A stretch of 64,000 nucleotides of DNA from Saccopteryx bilineata (GCF_036850765.1 NC_089495.1:69106410-69170409); one strand, 5' to 3'; counted from the first letter of the stretch, positions 46,581 to 60,391 are shown. Numbers and translations: made by a program. The notes: a model not told the origin generated them from the letters alone.

Positions 46581-47223
46581 AATTAGTTCATAGAAGGTTT
46601 TCAGTGGGTGCATAGGGATCATATAGTAAAAAGTGAATGTAAATATAGTAAAATTATGCTAGAATACGAGGTCTTTTTAAAGGCTATGTTCAAGAATTTA
46701 ACTTATTTTTGGCTAGTCCGTCCTGAGATTTTGTATATGTGTGCTTTACATATTACGCTAGAACAAAATCTCATTATGGTTGAATAAAAAAAGCTTTTTA
46801 TCATTAAAAATAGTTATGTTTTCAAACATTCTATAATTCTATTTGTCATTTAAATGCATTTTAGAAGTATACAATTTGCATTAGTAGTCAAGAGTACATT
46901 TTGTTCCTTTGGCACTGTAATGCATTGAAATAAAAATGTATTTAGTAGTTAAAATAATGTTTTTATATGTACATTTTATTGCAGAAATAGCTATAAATGT
47001 AGATAATAATTTATTATTCAGATTTTTAATGGTAAATTGTTTATACTAAACACAACAAAGATAATTTTGTTCAATAGAAACAATTCATTGTTTGCCACCT
47101 TATAGAACAAAAAGATAAATGTTCATTTAATTTAATATAATAAGGGGACATGTCACAACTTTTAATAAAACTTTTGATAAATAGAAAGTGAAATCATTAT
47201 TGTAATTAAATTTATTCTTGTGA
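46581..47223. other. Unique AT-rich spacer, nothing recognised
   Basis: No gene or clear repeat could be supported. Confidence 0.45.
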
Positions 47224-47420
47224 GCCTTGGCTGGTTAGCTTGGTTGGTTAAGAGTGTCAGACCGAAGTCATCCAGAAAAATCAAGGTTGTGGGTTTAATA
47301 CCCAGTAGGGCACACATGGGAAGCAATGAAAAGAATGCTTGACTGAATGGAACCACAAATGCTATTCTTCCTCTGTCCCTCTCTCTACCTTCTTCTCTGT
47401 TTTTCTAAAAAAATTGATAA
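47224..47420 (+). mobile_element. Type D older tRNA-derived SINE
   Basis: The head is GCCTTGGCTGGTTAGCTTGG. A GGGTTTAATACCC phrase occupies the B-box position, followed by CT-rich and A-rich ends. Confidence 0.78.
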
Positions 47421-47427
47421 AAATTAA

Positions 47428-47598
47428 GCCCTGGCCAGGTAGCTCTGTTGGTTGGAGCATTGTCCCAGAGCACAGAGGTTGACAGTTTGATTCTCCAGTT
47501 AGGGCACATACAGGAGTAGCTTAATATTCCTATATCTCTCTCCCTGCCTCTCTTTGAAAAAAATATAATAATAATAATGATTAAATAAAATAAATAAA
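47428..47598 (+). mobile_element. Type D older tRNA-derived SINE
   Basis: The head is GCCCTGGCCAGGTAGCTCTG, followed by a CT-rich stretch and an (AAT)n/A-rich tail at 47560-47598. It sits in tandem after another SINE. Confidence 0.8.
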
Positions 47599-47599
47599 G

Positions 47600-47712
47600 T
47601 TATTGCTATGACATTGGCTAGTAATACTATATAGGTTTCAAGTGTACAATTCTATGGTACATCATCTGTATATTGCATTGTGTGCTTCTTCTCTCACCAC
47701 ATATTTTTTCAA
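47600..47712 (-). mobile_element. L1 3'UTR fragment, antisense
   Basis: AGGTTTCAAGTGTACAATTC, TACATCATCTGTATATTGCA and GTGTGCTTCTTCTCTCACCA are the antisense of an old L1 3'UTR. Confidence 0.55.
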
Positions 47713-48008
47713 ATTTCTGCTGGAATTATCCCTTTGTTTTGCTGTCAGTTTGTACTGAACCTGTTTAAGGTCCACTACAATAGCAATAAAAATATTCATT
47801 CATTTTTTTATTAGTTCATTTGGATTAGATACCTTTATTTATCATTTGGACTATATATATTTATTCAATAATATGAATGACATTCAGATTGTTTATTTTA
47901 AAAAGATTTATTTTTTTCATGTGAAGAATTAAGACAAGATTGAATGCCATGAAATCAATGAAGAGACTATGGTAATGTTGAATTAGAGGAAGAAAAAAAG
48001 GAAGAAGG

Positions 48009-48904
48009 AGGGAAGATGGCAGTGGAGTAAGCAGATGCACAGACTCCCAGCTCTCACCACCAAACTGGAATACAAATCAATTTAGAAATAATCAGTATGG
48101 AAAACCAACTCTGGACTATAAGAACAGCTCTCAAAAACCAAGGAGCAAAGAAAAAGCCACAACAAACCGGGAAGGGAGTGCCTGAATATTCCCTGCTAAC
48201 AGGAATTGAGGGGGGGTGAGGCTCAGAGCCCAGAGGGGCTCTCACTCCAGGGAAAAGAGCAGAAACTACTGCTCACAGCCACTTGTCTGGCGACCAGGGA
48301 GTGAGGTGTGTTGAAAGGACCAGCTTGTATTCCAAGAGGAAAAGGGAGAAAGAAGAACAGACAGTGAGGGGCAGAGGATGACTAAAAAGCTGACTCATCC
48401 AGTGCTGGAGGTTGCCATAGCTGGGGGAGGGACTGATCCTTCCACATAACACAAGATAAAAGTGCTTCCAGATCACAGATCTTTAGACATCACTCCACTT
48501 CCAATCAGTGCAACAAGACAGAGATGAAAACAAGAAGTGGGGAGGAGGGGTAGTAACTCAGGTCTCCATGGAGATCTGAGATACACCTCCCCCTACTGAA
48601 GCTGAGAAAGCACCCTGCCCCCAGAAAGATTATCTGGTATAAGAGGCCTTCAGAGTCTCAGGTTACACCTACCACATTCCTGGATACAGTTTCAAGGAAG
48701 CCTCCTGCTGAGATAAGTAAACAAGACTATCACCTTTTAAAAAAAACAAACAAATCAAGACTTCAAAGCAGCCTAAATCCAAAAGTGGATTATAAATAAT
48801 AGCTGATACCAACCCAAGAAGATCTAGAAATAACACAACTGAAAACTGGAGGCAGACAACACTAAACATAGACTCAACCAGTTCTACAAACAAACACAGA
48901 CATA
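48009..48904 (+). promoter_or_regulatory. L1 5'UTR (internal promoter region)
   Basis: This non-coding, GC-richer segment lies between the L1 5' end and the ORF1 start. In L1s this region carries the internal RNA polymerase II promoter and an antisense promoter. I assign it by position and by its match to bases 1-336; I did not identify individual factor sites. Confidence 0.6.
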
Positions 48905-49842
48905 ATGAGAAGACTGAGAAGTGCAATCCAAATGAAACCACAAGAGAAACCTTCAGGAGGTGAACTGAGTGATATGAAAATAACCAAACTTCCAGATGCG
49001 GAGTTCAAAATAATGATTGTAAGGATGCTTACGGATCTTAGAACAACAATGGATGGTCATTACAAACATCTAAATAAAGAAATAGCAAGTATAAAAAAGG
49101 ATATTGAAATATTAAAAAAGAATCAGTCAGAGATGACAAATGCAATATCAGATATGAAGACCACAATGGAAAGAATTAAAAACAGGATGGATGGAGCTGA
49201 GGATCAAAACAGTGAGTTGGAGGACAAGTGGAATGAAGACAAGAAAGCAGAGAAGAAAAGAGACTCAAAGTCTGAAGAAACTCTTAGAGAGCTCTGTGAC
49301 AACATGAAGAGAAATAACATCCGCATCATAGGGGCTACTGAAGAAGAAGAGAAAGAACAAAGGATAGAGACTTTGTTCAATCATATTATAGCTGAAAACT
49401 TCCCTAAATTAATGCAGGAGAAACTCTCACAAGTTTAAGAAGCACAGAGCACTCCATTAAAGAGAAACCCAAAGAAACCTATACCAAGACATATCATAAT
49501 TAAAATACAAAAGCTAAGTGATGAAGAGAAAATATTAAAAGCTGCAAGAGAAAAAAAAGCTATCACCTACAAAGGAGCCCCCATAAGGATGACATCTGAC
49601 TTCTCAACAGAAACACTTGAGGCCAGAAGGGAATGGCAAGAAATATTCAAAGTAATGCAGAACAAGAACCTACAGCCAAGACTACTTTATCCAGCAAGGC
49701 TATCAATTAAAACTTAAGGACAAATAAAATGTTTCCAGGACAAAAAACAACAACAACAAAAAAAAAAAACAACAACAACTAACTCAAGGAATTTATTACA
49801 ACCAAACTAATGCTTCAGAAAATGTTAAGGGGCTTGTTGTAA
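48905..49842 (+). pseudogene. L1 ORF1, broken
   Basis: The start MRRLRSAIQMKPQEKPSGGE and coiled-coil region are intact and longer than in copy 1 (it keeps KKDIEILKKNQSE). The RRM begins KRNNIRIIGATEEEEKEQ. The frame stops at 49436-49438, where CAA of copy 1 is TAA here. A second TAA follows SIKT near 49716. A (CAA)n/A-rich expansion lies at 49746-49780. The ancestral stop is probably at 49840-49842. Confidence 0.92.
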
Positions 49843-49898
49843 ACATATCAAAGTGGGAAAAGAATATAGCAAAAGAGGAATACAGCTTAAAGAATAAA

Positions 49899-52800
49899 AT
49901 GGCAATAAACAACTACATATCAATAATAACACTAAATGTAAATGGATTAAATGATCCAATCAAAAGACATAGGATAGCTGCATGGAGAAGAAAACAGAAC
50001 CCATAAATATACTGTCTATAAGAGATACACTTTAAAACAAAAGATGCACATAGATTGAAGGTAAAAGAATGGAAAAAAACATTTCATACAAATGGAAATG
50101 AAAAAAAAAAGCTGGGGTAGCAATATTTATATCTGACAAAATGGACTTTAAAACAAAAAATATAATAAGAGATAAAGAAGGCCATTACATAATGATAAAG
50201 GGATTAATCCAACAGGAAGATATAACTATTATAAATATCTATGCACCTAATATAGGAGCACCTAAATATGATATATAAAGCAGACATTGATGGATATAAA
50301 GGGCTAGGTCAACAGCAATACTATATATAATAGTAGGGGATCTCAATACCCCACTAACATCACTAGATAAATTCTCAAGAAAGAAAATTAACAAAGAAAC
50401 AGCACTCTTAAAGGACACAATAGATCAACTTGATTAAATAGATATCTTCAGAACCTTTCACCCTAAAGCAGAAGAATATACATTCTTTTCAAGTGCTCAT
50501 GGTACATTCTCTAGGATAGACAACATGTTAGGGCACAAAAGTGGTCTCAACAAATTTAAGAAGACTGAAATCATATCAAGCACTGTCTCTGATCACAATG
50601 GCATGAAACTAGAAATGAACCGCAACAGAAAAGCTCAAAAACTCTCAAACACATGAAAACTAAATAGTAGGTTGTTAAATAACAAATGGATTAAGAATGA
50701 GATCAAAGAAGAAATAAAAATATTCCTAGAAACAAATGACAATGAGCATACAACAACTCAAAATTTATGGGACAAATTTTACTGCAAAAGCAGTACTGAG
50801 AGGGAAGTTCATAGCACTACAGGCACACTTCAAGAAACTAGAAAAAGCTCAAATAAACAACTTAACCCTGCATCTAAAAGAACTGGAAAAAGAACATCAA
50901 GTAAAGCCCAAATGTAGTAGAAGGAAGGAAATAATAAAGATCAGAGCATAGAGGCTAAAGAAACAATACAGAGGATCAATGAAACTAGGAGCTGGTTCTT
51001 TGAAAAAGTAAATAAGATCGATGAACCTTTAACTAGACTCACCAAGAAAAAGAGAGAGAGGACTCAAATAAATAAAATTAGAAATGAGAGTGCAGATATA
51101 ACAATGGACACAACAGAAATAAAAAATATTGTAAGAAAATACTATGAAAATCTGTATGCCAAAAAGCTACACAACCTAGATGAAATAAATGGATAAATTC
51201 CTTGAAACATACAATCTTCCAAAAATCAATCTGGAAGAATCAGAAAACCTAAACAGATAGATTACAACAAATGAGATTGAAACAGTTATCAAAAAACTCC
51301 AAACAAAGAAAAGTCCAGGGCCTGATGGCTTCACAAGTGAATTCTAACAAATATTCCAAGAAGAACTAACTCCTTTCCTCCTCAAGCTATTTCAAAAAAT
51401 GTATGAGGAAGAAAGACTTCCAAGCTCCTTTTATGAGGAGAGCATAATTCTGATTCCAAAACCAGGCAAAGACAACACAAAGAAAGAAAATTATAACCCT
51501 GATGAATTTAGATGCTAAAATCCTCAACAAAATATTAGCAAACCAGATCCAACAATATATGGAAAAAATTATACACCATGATCAAGCGGAATTTATTCTG
51601 GTGAGGCAAGGCTGGTACAATATTCGCAAATCAATCAATGTGATTCATCACATAAACAAAAGAAAGGACAAAAACCACATGATAATTTCAATAGATGCAG
51701 AAAAAGCATCTGATAAAATGCAGCACCCATTCATGATCAAAACTGTCAGCAAAGTGGGAATACAGGGAACATACCTCAACATGATAAAGGCCATCTATGA
51801 CAAATCCACAGCCAACATCATTCTCAATGGGCAAAAAATTAAAAGCAATCCCCTTAAGATCAGGAACAAGGCAGGGGTGCCCCCCTTTCACCACTCTTAT
51901 TCAACATAGTCCTGGAAGTCCTAACCACAGCAATTAGACAAGAAGAAGAAATAAAAGGCATTCAAGTTGGAAAAGAAGAAGTAAAACTATCATTATTTGC
52001 AGATGATATGATATTGTATATAGAAAACCATAAAGTCTCAGTCAAAAAACTACTGGACCTGATAAATGAATTCAGCAAAGTGGTAGGATATAAAATTAAT
52101 ACTCAGAAATCAGAGGCATTTTTATACACCAACAATGAACAGTCAGAAAGAGAAATTAAGGAAACAATCCCCTTCACTATTACAACCAAAAAAATAAAGT
52201 ACCTAGGAGTAAACTTAACCAAGGAGACTAAAGACTTGTCCTCAAAATTATAAAACATTGATAAAAGAAACCCAGGAAGTTACAAATAAATCGTGCTCAT
52301 GGTTAGGAAGAATAAACATCATTAAAATGTCTATATTACCCAAAGCAATCTATAAATTCAATGCGATACCAATCAAAATACCAAGGACATACTTCAAAGA
52401 TATAGATCACATATTCCACAAATTTGTATGGAACAAAAAGAGAACACAAATGGCCTCAGCAATCTTGAAAAGGAAGAATAAAGTGGGAGGTATCATACTT
52501 CCTGATATCAAGTTATACTACAAGGCCATTGTACTCAACACAGCCTGGTACTGGCATAAGAACGGGCATATAGATCAATAGAACAGAGCTGAGAACTCAG
52601 AAATAAACCCACAGCTCTACGGTTAACTGATATTTGACAAAGGAGGTAAGGAAATATAATGGAGTAAAGACAGCCTCTTTAATAAATGGTGTTGGGAAAA
52701 TTGGACAGCTACCTGCAAAAAAATGAAACTAGACCACCAACTTACACCATTCACAAAAATAAACTCAAAATGGATAGAAGACTTATATGTAAGTCGTGAA

Positions 52801-53753
52801 ACCATAAGCATCATCGAAGAAAGCATAAGCTCTCGGACCTCTCTTGCAGCAATATATTTGCTGATTTATCTCCAAGGGGAAGTGAAATAAAAGATAAGAT
52901 AAACAAATGGCACTATATCAAACTAAAAAGCTTTTGCACAGCTAAAGACAATAAGAACAGAATAAAAAGACAAACTACACAATGGGAGAACATATTTGAC
53001 AATACATCTGATAATGGGTTAATAACCAAAATTTATAAAGAACTTGTAAATCTCAACACTAGGAAGACAAACAACCCAATCAAATAATGGGAAAAAGAAA
53101 TAAATAGACACTTCTCCAAAGAGGACATACAGATGGCCAATAGGCATATGAGAAAATGCTCAACATCACTAGTCATTAGACAAATGCAAATTAAAACCAC
53201 AATGAGATATGACATCACACCAAGCACTCATCAACAAAACAACACAGAATAAGTGCTGGCGAGGATGTGGAGAAAAGGGAACCCTCCTGCACTGCTGGCT
53301 GGAATGCAGACTGGTGCAGCCTCTGTGGAAAACAGTATAGAGATTCCTCTAAAAATTGAAAGTTGAACTGCCTTTTGACCCAGCTATCCCAGTTTTAGGA
53401 ATATACCCCAAGAACACCATAGAACTGCTCCCAAAGAAGAAATGCACCCCCGTGTTTGTGGCAGCATTATTCACAATAGTGAAGATCTGGAAACAACCCA
53501 AGTGTCTGTCAGAGGGCGAGTGGATTAAAAAGCTTTGGTACATATATATAATACTATGGAATACTACTCAGCCATAAGAAATGATGACATTGGATCATTT
53601 ACAACAACATTGATGGACCTTGATAATATTATACGTAGTGAAATAATTAAATCAGAAAAAACTAAACTCTATGAATCCATACATAGATGGGATATAAAAA
53701 TGAAACTCAGAGACATGGACAAGAATGTGATGGTAATGGGGGGGATGGGGTAA
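49899..53753 (+). pseudogene. L1 ORF2, broken
   Basis: It starts MAINNYISIITLNVNGLNDP. The endonuclease frame stops early, at the TAA after RKQNP (near 50004), where copy 1 has a Tyr codon. The RT region is open at 51502-51909, then shifts frame at A and C runs near 51835 and 51885. FADD is at 51996-52007. Small deletions near 51496 and 52280 (about 12 bases) are seen against copy 1. The C-terminal Cys-rich segment keeps the Cys at 53266-53268 that copy 1 lost. The last frame (53535-53753) ends MVMGGMG and stops. Confidence 0.94.
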
Positions 53754-53790
53754 GGAAGGAGAGAGAGGGGGTGGGGGAGGGGAGGGGCAC
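53738..53790 (+). other. G-rich tract in L1 3'UTR
   Basis: There are repeated G runs of 3-6 bases with A spacers and almost no C. It is the counterpart of 5149-5232. Confidence 0.7.
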
Positions 53791-53949
53791 AAAGAAAAGC
53801 AGATAGAAGGTGGCAAAAGACAATTTGACTTTGGGTGAGGGCTATGCAGCATAATCAAATGTCAAAATAATCTGGAGATGTTTTCTCTCAACATATGTAC
53901 CCTGATTTATCAATGTCACTACATTAAATCTAATAATAATAAAAAAAAG

Positions 53950-54888
53950 AAAGGAAGGATACAGACATATTAAGAGAATACTAATGTGATGGGTACTTTA
54001 ATTGGATATACAAAATATAGGAAAGTGAGAAGAAAATGTGTATATATTTTTATATATATATTTGTATGGAATGCCAAAAAATCAGTATTTGTAATCATCT
54101 CTTGTCCAATCTAGATTTCATTGTACTTTCCTGGTTTTTCTCAATGCCTTATTTTCCCATTCTCTTCTTTTTTTCTCCCAGTCTCTTTAATATGCATTTA
54201 AGCTAGTCAGTTCTTTAAAAAAAAAAAAAAGGAAATTTTACTTTGGTAATTTTAAGGAGAAAAAAATATTAAAAGAAAGTCAGTAACTTGGATATCACAA
54301 TTCAAAGAACTATATTGAAATTATACCCTGAAAGCCCCTGGGAGGCACCTCCTACCTCACCTGACATAGATGCTGCAACTTGTGATTTTCAAAATCTTTC
54401 CACCACTGCTTTTAAAACCAGGGCTGTTATTATTGCCAGCTATATCCATGCATTCAGGCTTGATGTCTTAAGCATGAGTCAATGGTTACTATGTGAGATA
54501 ATGAGTTCCTAACTTCTGTCTTGGAAAGCTGGATCCAACTGGCAAATCCTTCTCTTTTATAATGAGTATCTGACTACTCAAAAGATTGTTAGCCACAGGG
54601 CATCAAAAAAATTAAGTTCAACAATTAACTTGCTTATCCATGATCAGTTGCTACATAGAATAACTTTTTGAAAATATTTTTATTTACCTTCCCCTAATTG
54701 TAAAATACTGATATTAATAATCAACTAAAAAATTAAATAAAGTGATTCACAAGACTAGATATAATGATAAATATATAAATTAACCTGTACTTATTACTGT
54801 GAAAGTTCTGTACATTTTAAGTTGAATCACTCAGTATAAATACATGTAAAATTTAAAAATTGACTCTATAATATTCTATTTGTTTGTT
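53950..54888. other. Unique AT-rich spacer, nothing recognised
   Basis: No gene is seen. A short TATATTTTTATATATATA tract lies near 54043-54065 and an A run at 54217-54230. Confidence 0.45.
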
Positions 54889-55219
54889 TTTGTGAGAGAG
54901 AGATTGGGTAAGAAAGACAGGAAGAGAGAGAGAAGGGAAGAATCTGTAGTTGTGGCACTGTAGTTGTTCATTGATTGCTTCTCATATGTGCCTTGACTGG
55001 GAATCTCCAGCCAAGCCAGTGACCTCTTGCTCAAGCCAGCAACCTTGGACTTCAGGCCAGTGACCTCTAAACTTAAGCCAGCGACCCCACACTCAAGCTG
55101 GTAAGCCTGAGCTCAAACCAGATGAGCCGTCGCTCAAACCGGCAACCTCAAGGTTTTGAACCTGGGACTTCAGTATCCCAGGTTGATGCCCTATCCACTG
55201 CACCACCACCTGGCCAGGC
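54889..55219 (-). mobile_element. Type B SINE, older longer-body variant
   Basis: In antisense the head is GCCTGGCCAGGTGGTGGTGC. The body has extra tandem 'AAGCCAGCGACC'-like units compared with the young type B copies. The GA-rich stretch and weak tail lie at the left. Confidence 0.88.
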
Positions 55220-57407
55220 ATACTTTGTAGTTATTGAACAAAATCTATATATTGTTTTTAATTTTTGATAAAGTGATTTTTGTGTATATGTATATTTGTG
55301 TGTGTGTGCATTTGTGTACGTTGGTGTGTTTTGGAAAAAGTTAATAGCTGGTCATAAATAAATTGACAAGGCTATTGATGATAGAAAGGTTTATTCCTTT
55401 CTTTTTTTGCATTTTCCTATAGAACTTATGTAAGTTTCCTGAAATTATCATAAGACATTTTCAAAATCTTGGTAGCTGAAATTTAAAAAAAATTATTTTT
55501 CTGCAGTTTTTTTTAATTTAATTTTAATTGTTGAATCTGGGATCATTATACCATTCATTCTCTACCTATATTTGAATATTCTATAATAAAATGTGTTTAA
55601 TGCTGTTTGTATCCATACCTATGTAATGAGTAAAACATTATATGCATATATATAAACATTTTATAGTACATATATTTCATAAATATGTAAAACATTATAT
55701 ATACATATATATTTATAGAAAACATATGTACATAAAACATGCTACTCCTAAGAACTACTCCTATAACAACGTTATAGAGAATTATGTCAGGGAATGGTGC
55801 ATGGTGCACTATTAAATGAAAACTTGAGGATAGAAAAATTCACTGAGTAAATATGCATTCATACATGTATGGTGCAGACATGCATGCAGATATTCCAAAT
55901 GTCAATGATGGAAGATTGTCACTATATTTATATTTAGCTTTTTTTTCTGAAATATTCTACAGCGAATATGTGTTACTATTTTTCCAGTTCTTGAGGCTAG
56001 AAAACCATTAAAAAGTGTCAGCAAGACAGCACTCTCCACAGAGGCTCAGTGGAGAATCTTTATTTTTTTTTCCTATTTCAGCTTCAGATGACTGCCAGCA
56101 TTTCTTGGTTTCTTTGGCTTGTCGCCTTATCATTCCAATGTCTGCCTCACCTTTACCTCGCCTTTCCCTCTGGTTGTTTTACTTCCTTTTCTGTCTCTTA
56201 TACATTTGTCATTATATTTAAGGCCCACTGGGGATCCAGTTAGATCTCATTTCAAGATTCTTAATTATACTTCCAAATATCTATTTTCCAAATAGAGATT
56301 TTCAGGTTCACAGATGCCAGGGATTTGAACATGGACATATTTATTGGTAGCCACAAAAGTACTAGACAACTAGAGTACTATATGGGATAATTTAAAATAT
56401 TGTTGAATGAAAATTTATTTTTCATTCACTTATTATTGACTCTGTCAATCTCTCAGCAAACACAACAGAGTTTTTACTATGTATGTACCAACCTTCAGGG
56501 AAGAAAGCACTTCCTTCACTAAAGTTCTCATGTGAATGTTTAAAAACATTTTCATCTATTTTTGTTATATTTAAATAGTACATTTGAGTGTAACAATAAT
56601 TATGGTAACATTAATAAATAACTTGCAGGTTATTTGTTGCCAATGTATTCAATTTATTTTTAATTAAGTAGAAACCAGTAAGTTAATGAATAAAAATATA
56701 CATCAACATGATTTGTGAAAGAGTAATTGGAGAAACTGAACCAAATATACTTAAATAGCAGTATTATTAATTTTAAAATTTATAATATTAGAAAGATATA
56801 CAGTATATATATTACTTAAATCATGGGATATTGGCATGATCACTTAACATATATTATTTATATTGGAAATGATTTTCCTGAACTAGCCAAGATATCTATT
56901 AATGTAGGTCACACTCATAATTATATGTAGCATTATTTCTTTAAGAAGATTTTATAGATCTGTAGTGTATGAGCTTTTGCTTAGGAAACACTATGTCCTC
57001 CTAAACTTTCAGAGTTAAAATGTAGGTGGAAAAAATGATTTTATAACAATTACCTTAGGGAAAATCATTCTTTTGCTAATGTACTTGTTTATCATATAAT
57101 ATGCAATGTTATTGACATCAGAATGATGCCAGCACTGTAAAAGTCATGACCCGAGGAATGTATGCAGCCTCTGTTATTGAAGACATTCTATCCAGAAAGG
57201 AAAGGAAAACAGAAGAAAGGCAGTTATTTAGACACCTTAATGTTAACCCCATAAAACATGTTTTGTATTTCAACCTTCAGAACATTTTGATAATAAATGT
57301 GCATATTTTAAGCAACAGAATTTTCAATAATTTGTTACTGTAGTGAAAGAAAGCTCTAAAGATTTTGGCTTCTATGTACTAGGTACTCTTGTCAGGGATT
57401 AAATTTA
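55220..57407. other. Unique AT-rich spacer, nothing recognised
   Basis: No gene is seen. 55260-55330 has TG-rich and 55630-55740 has TATATA-rich simple sequence. Confidence 0.45.
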
Positions 57408-57454
57408 TATAATTTTCTTAACCAATGTCACTCCAATAAATTCAATTAAAAAAT
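57408..57454 (+). mobile_element. L1 3' terminal fragment
   Basis: TTAACCAATGTCACTCCAAT followed by AAATTCAATTAAAAAA is the L1 3' end and tail only, a strongly 5'-truncated insertion. Confidence 0.6.
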
Positions 57455-59589
57455 GCAGACTAGCAAGCCATCTTAGTTGACCAATTTTTCAAGCAACACT
57501 GGGGAAGAGTGGTCTGCAAAAGAAAGGGTATAATGGGGACTGATGATAGAATGTTAATAAAGTACCTCTTATAACAAACAAACAAACAAACAGAAAAAGA
57601 AATAAAAGACTGAGTTAATTGTTAGCACCTGTCAAGTAATTATTTTACATTTATTGCTCAGTTCAGGAATAGATAAACCTTGTATTTCCGATGGAAAAAT
57701 AGTTAGGAAATCACCAACCATGGCCCAGTGATTTATTATACAAATAGCTACAACCATATATTATTCCTCTTCACTGGGTTCTTCTCTATGATAAGCATTT
57801 GAGTAAAGCCCTACAGTGTATTGTCTCTCAAAATCTAGCACCCGACATCAATTTTAAAATGTTTGGTCCTATTTCTTTGTTATCTTATCACGGCATGACA
57901 ATGTAAAATCACTCAGATATGTTATTGTCAAAACAAAATGATAAAAATTCAAAATTGTATTATACTGTTGAGGGCAATATCCTTATTTGTGACTTGCAAA
58001 TACTATTCTTGTCATCAAAAGCATAACAAGCATCTTGAGAAAATAGTTTATGTGCTTTGCACATTGTGGATTAGATCACAATGCTTAATTGTCTGTTACA
58101 AGTGTCAGAATGTCATAATAATTACATGTTAATTTAATAGCAGCATTTTGAATTTGATAAAGAAGAATATGGCAGGCCGTGAAAAACATTTGGACTATAG
58201 CATTAGTAAATGTTTGAAAATGTTCTCTCTTATCCCTAATGAAATATTAATTTAGTTTTACACCCTGGTGGTTAAGGGTTTGCTTCTGTAAGAGCTCTGC
58301 CTAATATGAATTGCATAAATCACACAAAATGTCCCAGAACATCATGCTCTGTGGTTGATGAGAAGCGTATTGTTCTGCATTTTTCAAAAAGAAATTGAGC
58401 TCCAGTTATTTAATCAAAGAACATAGCCAACAATCCCTTGATATCAACTCTTGTTCTGTGCATTATAACTGATGCTGCTATTGGTAAATTATTATTTGCT
58501 ATAATAAATTTTAAATTTAATTTGACCTTGATAAGGGAAAGATATTTTCTTATTGAACTTAACATTGTTCTCACAGCTGCAACTTTTTCTTGCATTAAAA
58601 AGTACTTGACAACACAGAACAGTACTTTGAAAATAAACCATGTTTTTAAACGGCCTGTGTCTTATATGTTGATCTTGGGCAATGACAAAGTAGAGACTGA
58701 ATAACCGCTTAAAACAATTTTCCATTCAAGAGATTCTTATAAAAAATAATTTGGGTTTTTTTTGTATTTTTTCTTTCCGAGTTTTTAGTATCTGGAATCC
58801 ATTTTTCACCCTAATTTACTCAATTCTCCCTCTCTACAAAAGGAAGTGTAAAAACTGCTGCTTCATAATTTTTTTTTGCTGGGCCAAACATCTAATTAAT
58901 TCCAGAAGAAAACCTCTTTTCATTAAGTAATGGCTTGTATGTGGCTACCATATTTCCAGGCCTCCTTGCAGGGAGAGAGAAATAGTTAGAATATGTTCAA
59001 AAGAGCCCACGCTGATTTCACAGGTATCCTGGAGACTACCTGAGGTGAAAGGCTGTGCCCTTGCACTAAGTGAAGCAGGTGAACTTTCCTCTGTGGTTGA
59101 CACTCCAGATAAATATTTGGGAATCTTGAATAGAGGAGAATAGACATCCTTCTAATTTACTAAAAAATGTGAATAAATGTATTATTTAATGAGTTGCACT
59201 ATAATCATATATTCCTAAATATCATATTGTTCAGTGCCTTAGGACACAGATAATTTCTGTCTTCAACAGGAATTAAGACAAAGAGAAGCAATAAATAAAA
59301 GCTGAAAAATAAAAAGGTGAAACTGTATACTTAATGCCAGTTCTCCACTCTTCTATCTTTAACTCTATTGCCATCCTCTGTATACTTACTTTGACATTAT
59401 TTTACAAATTCATTCAATTTCTCTAACTTACCTCAAGATAAAACAATCATATTTTATATAATTTTCAAAGCAATTTCAATGTTGTAACTACCCTAAAATG
59501 GAATAAAATTAAAAAAAACCACTTTTATTAGATAAAATGCTTAAAAACTTAATACACTACTTATAAATATGTTAGATAATAATTTGTGA
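57455..59589. other. Repeat-poor unique stretch, nothing recognised
   Basis: About 2.1 kb without SINE or clear L1. ORFs at 57938-58132 and 58438-58704 have no recognisable domain. It is a candidate for conserved non-coding DNA only by absence of repeats. Confidence 0.45.
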
Positions 59590-59870
59590 GATTTTTAAAA
59601 ATAGATTTTTTTTAGCAGTTTCAGATTTATAACAAAATCAGATGGAAAGTACAGAGAACATACCTCTCTCCTGCCCCATCCCAGTTTCCCCTACGATCAA
59701 CATCCCCACCAGAATGGTACATTTTTAAGATTGATAAACTTAAAACTGATTCATTATTATCACGCACAGTTCATAGTATACATGAGGGTTTAGTCTTGAA
59801 AATGTACATTATGTGTGTCTTGACAAATGTATGATGAAATTATTCTTTATTATTCACTTTTTGCTTAACA
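59590..59870 (-). mobile_element. Old L1M-type 3' fragment, antisense
   Basis: AGCAGTTTCAGATTTATAAC, GGAAAGTACAGAGAACATAC and GGGTTTAGTCTTGAAAATGT followed by TGTCTTGACAAATGTATGAT follow the antisense of an old L1 (L1M-class) 3' region as recalled. Confidence 0.65.
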
Positions 59871-60060
59871 AGTGCTTCTTTTCATATGCTTGCCTTCAAA
59901 GAACCTGAATAGTTAGAGCTAGTCAAATAATATGATAGCGTCAGGGACAAGACTAGAATTCTGGTTTTCTGATACTACTTACACTTTGTTGAGACAACTC
60001 ATGCAAATGTTTAAAATAAACCTTGTAATGTATTGGATACTCAATAAACTATAATCTTTT

Positions 60061-60391
60061 TTTTTTTTACAGGGACAGAGTGGGAGTCAGAGAGAGGGAT
60101 AGATAGGGACAGACAAACAAGAACGTAGAGAAATGAGAAGCAACAATCATCAGTTTTTTGTTGTGACACCTTAGTTGTTCATTGATTGCTTTCTCATATG
60201 TGCCTTGACCGTGGGCCTTCAGCAGACCGAGTAACCCCTTGCTCGAGCCAGCGACCTTGGGTCCAAGCTGGTAAGCTTTTTGCTCAAGCCAGATGAGCCT
60301 GCACTCAAGCTGACGACCTTGGGGTCTTGAACCTGGTTCCTTCCATATCCCAGTCTGATGCTCTATCCACTGCACCTCCGCTTGGTCAGGC
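60061..60391 (-). mobile_element. Type B SINE
   Basis: In antisense the head is GCCTGACCAAGCGGAGGTGC. The body and GA-rich stretch follow, with a T-run at the left. Perfect 15-bp target duplications AAACTATAATCTTTT lie at 60046-60060 and 60392-60406. Confidence 0.95.

Larger units (their letters stand above)
48009..53949 (+). mobile_element. L1 retrotransposon, copy 2, near full length
   Basis: It begins in an L1-type 5' end (GGAAGATGGCAGTGGAGTAA), then 5'UTR, ORF1, ORF2, a G-rich 3'UTR and an (AAT)n/A-rich tail, about 5.9 kb in all. The order and sequence match copy 1 (1-5399) closely, with the same orientation. Flanks at 47990-48005 and 53945-53962 are both purine-rich (AAGAAAAAAAGG and AAAAAAAGAAAGGAAGG), so a target duplication is possible but not certain. 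Several stops and indels make it inactive. Confidence 0.95.

Noticed and set aside
54969..55215. Tandem repeat or CRISPR-like array of GCCAGCGACC units
   Set aside because: The units are the normal internal repeats of the type B SINE body, with no spacers.
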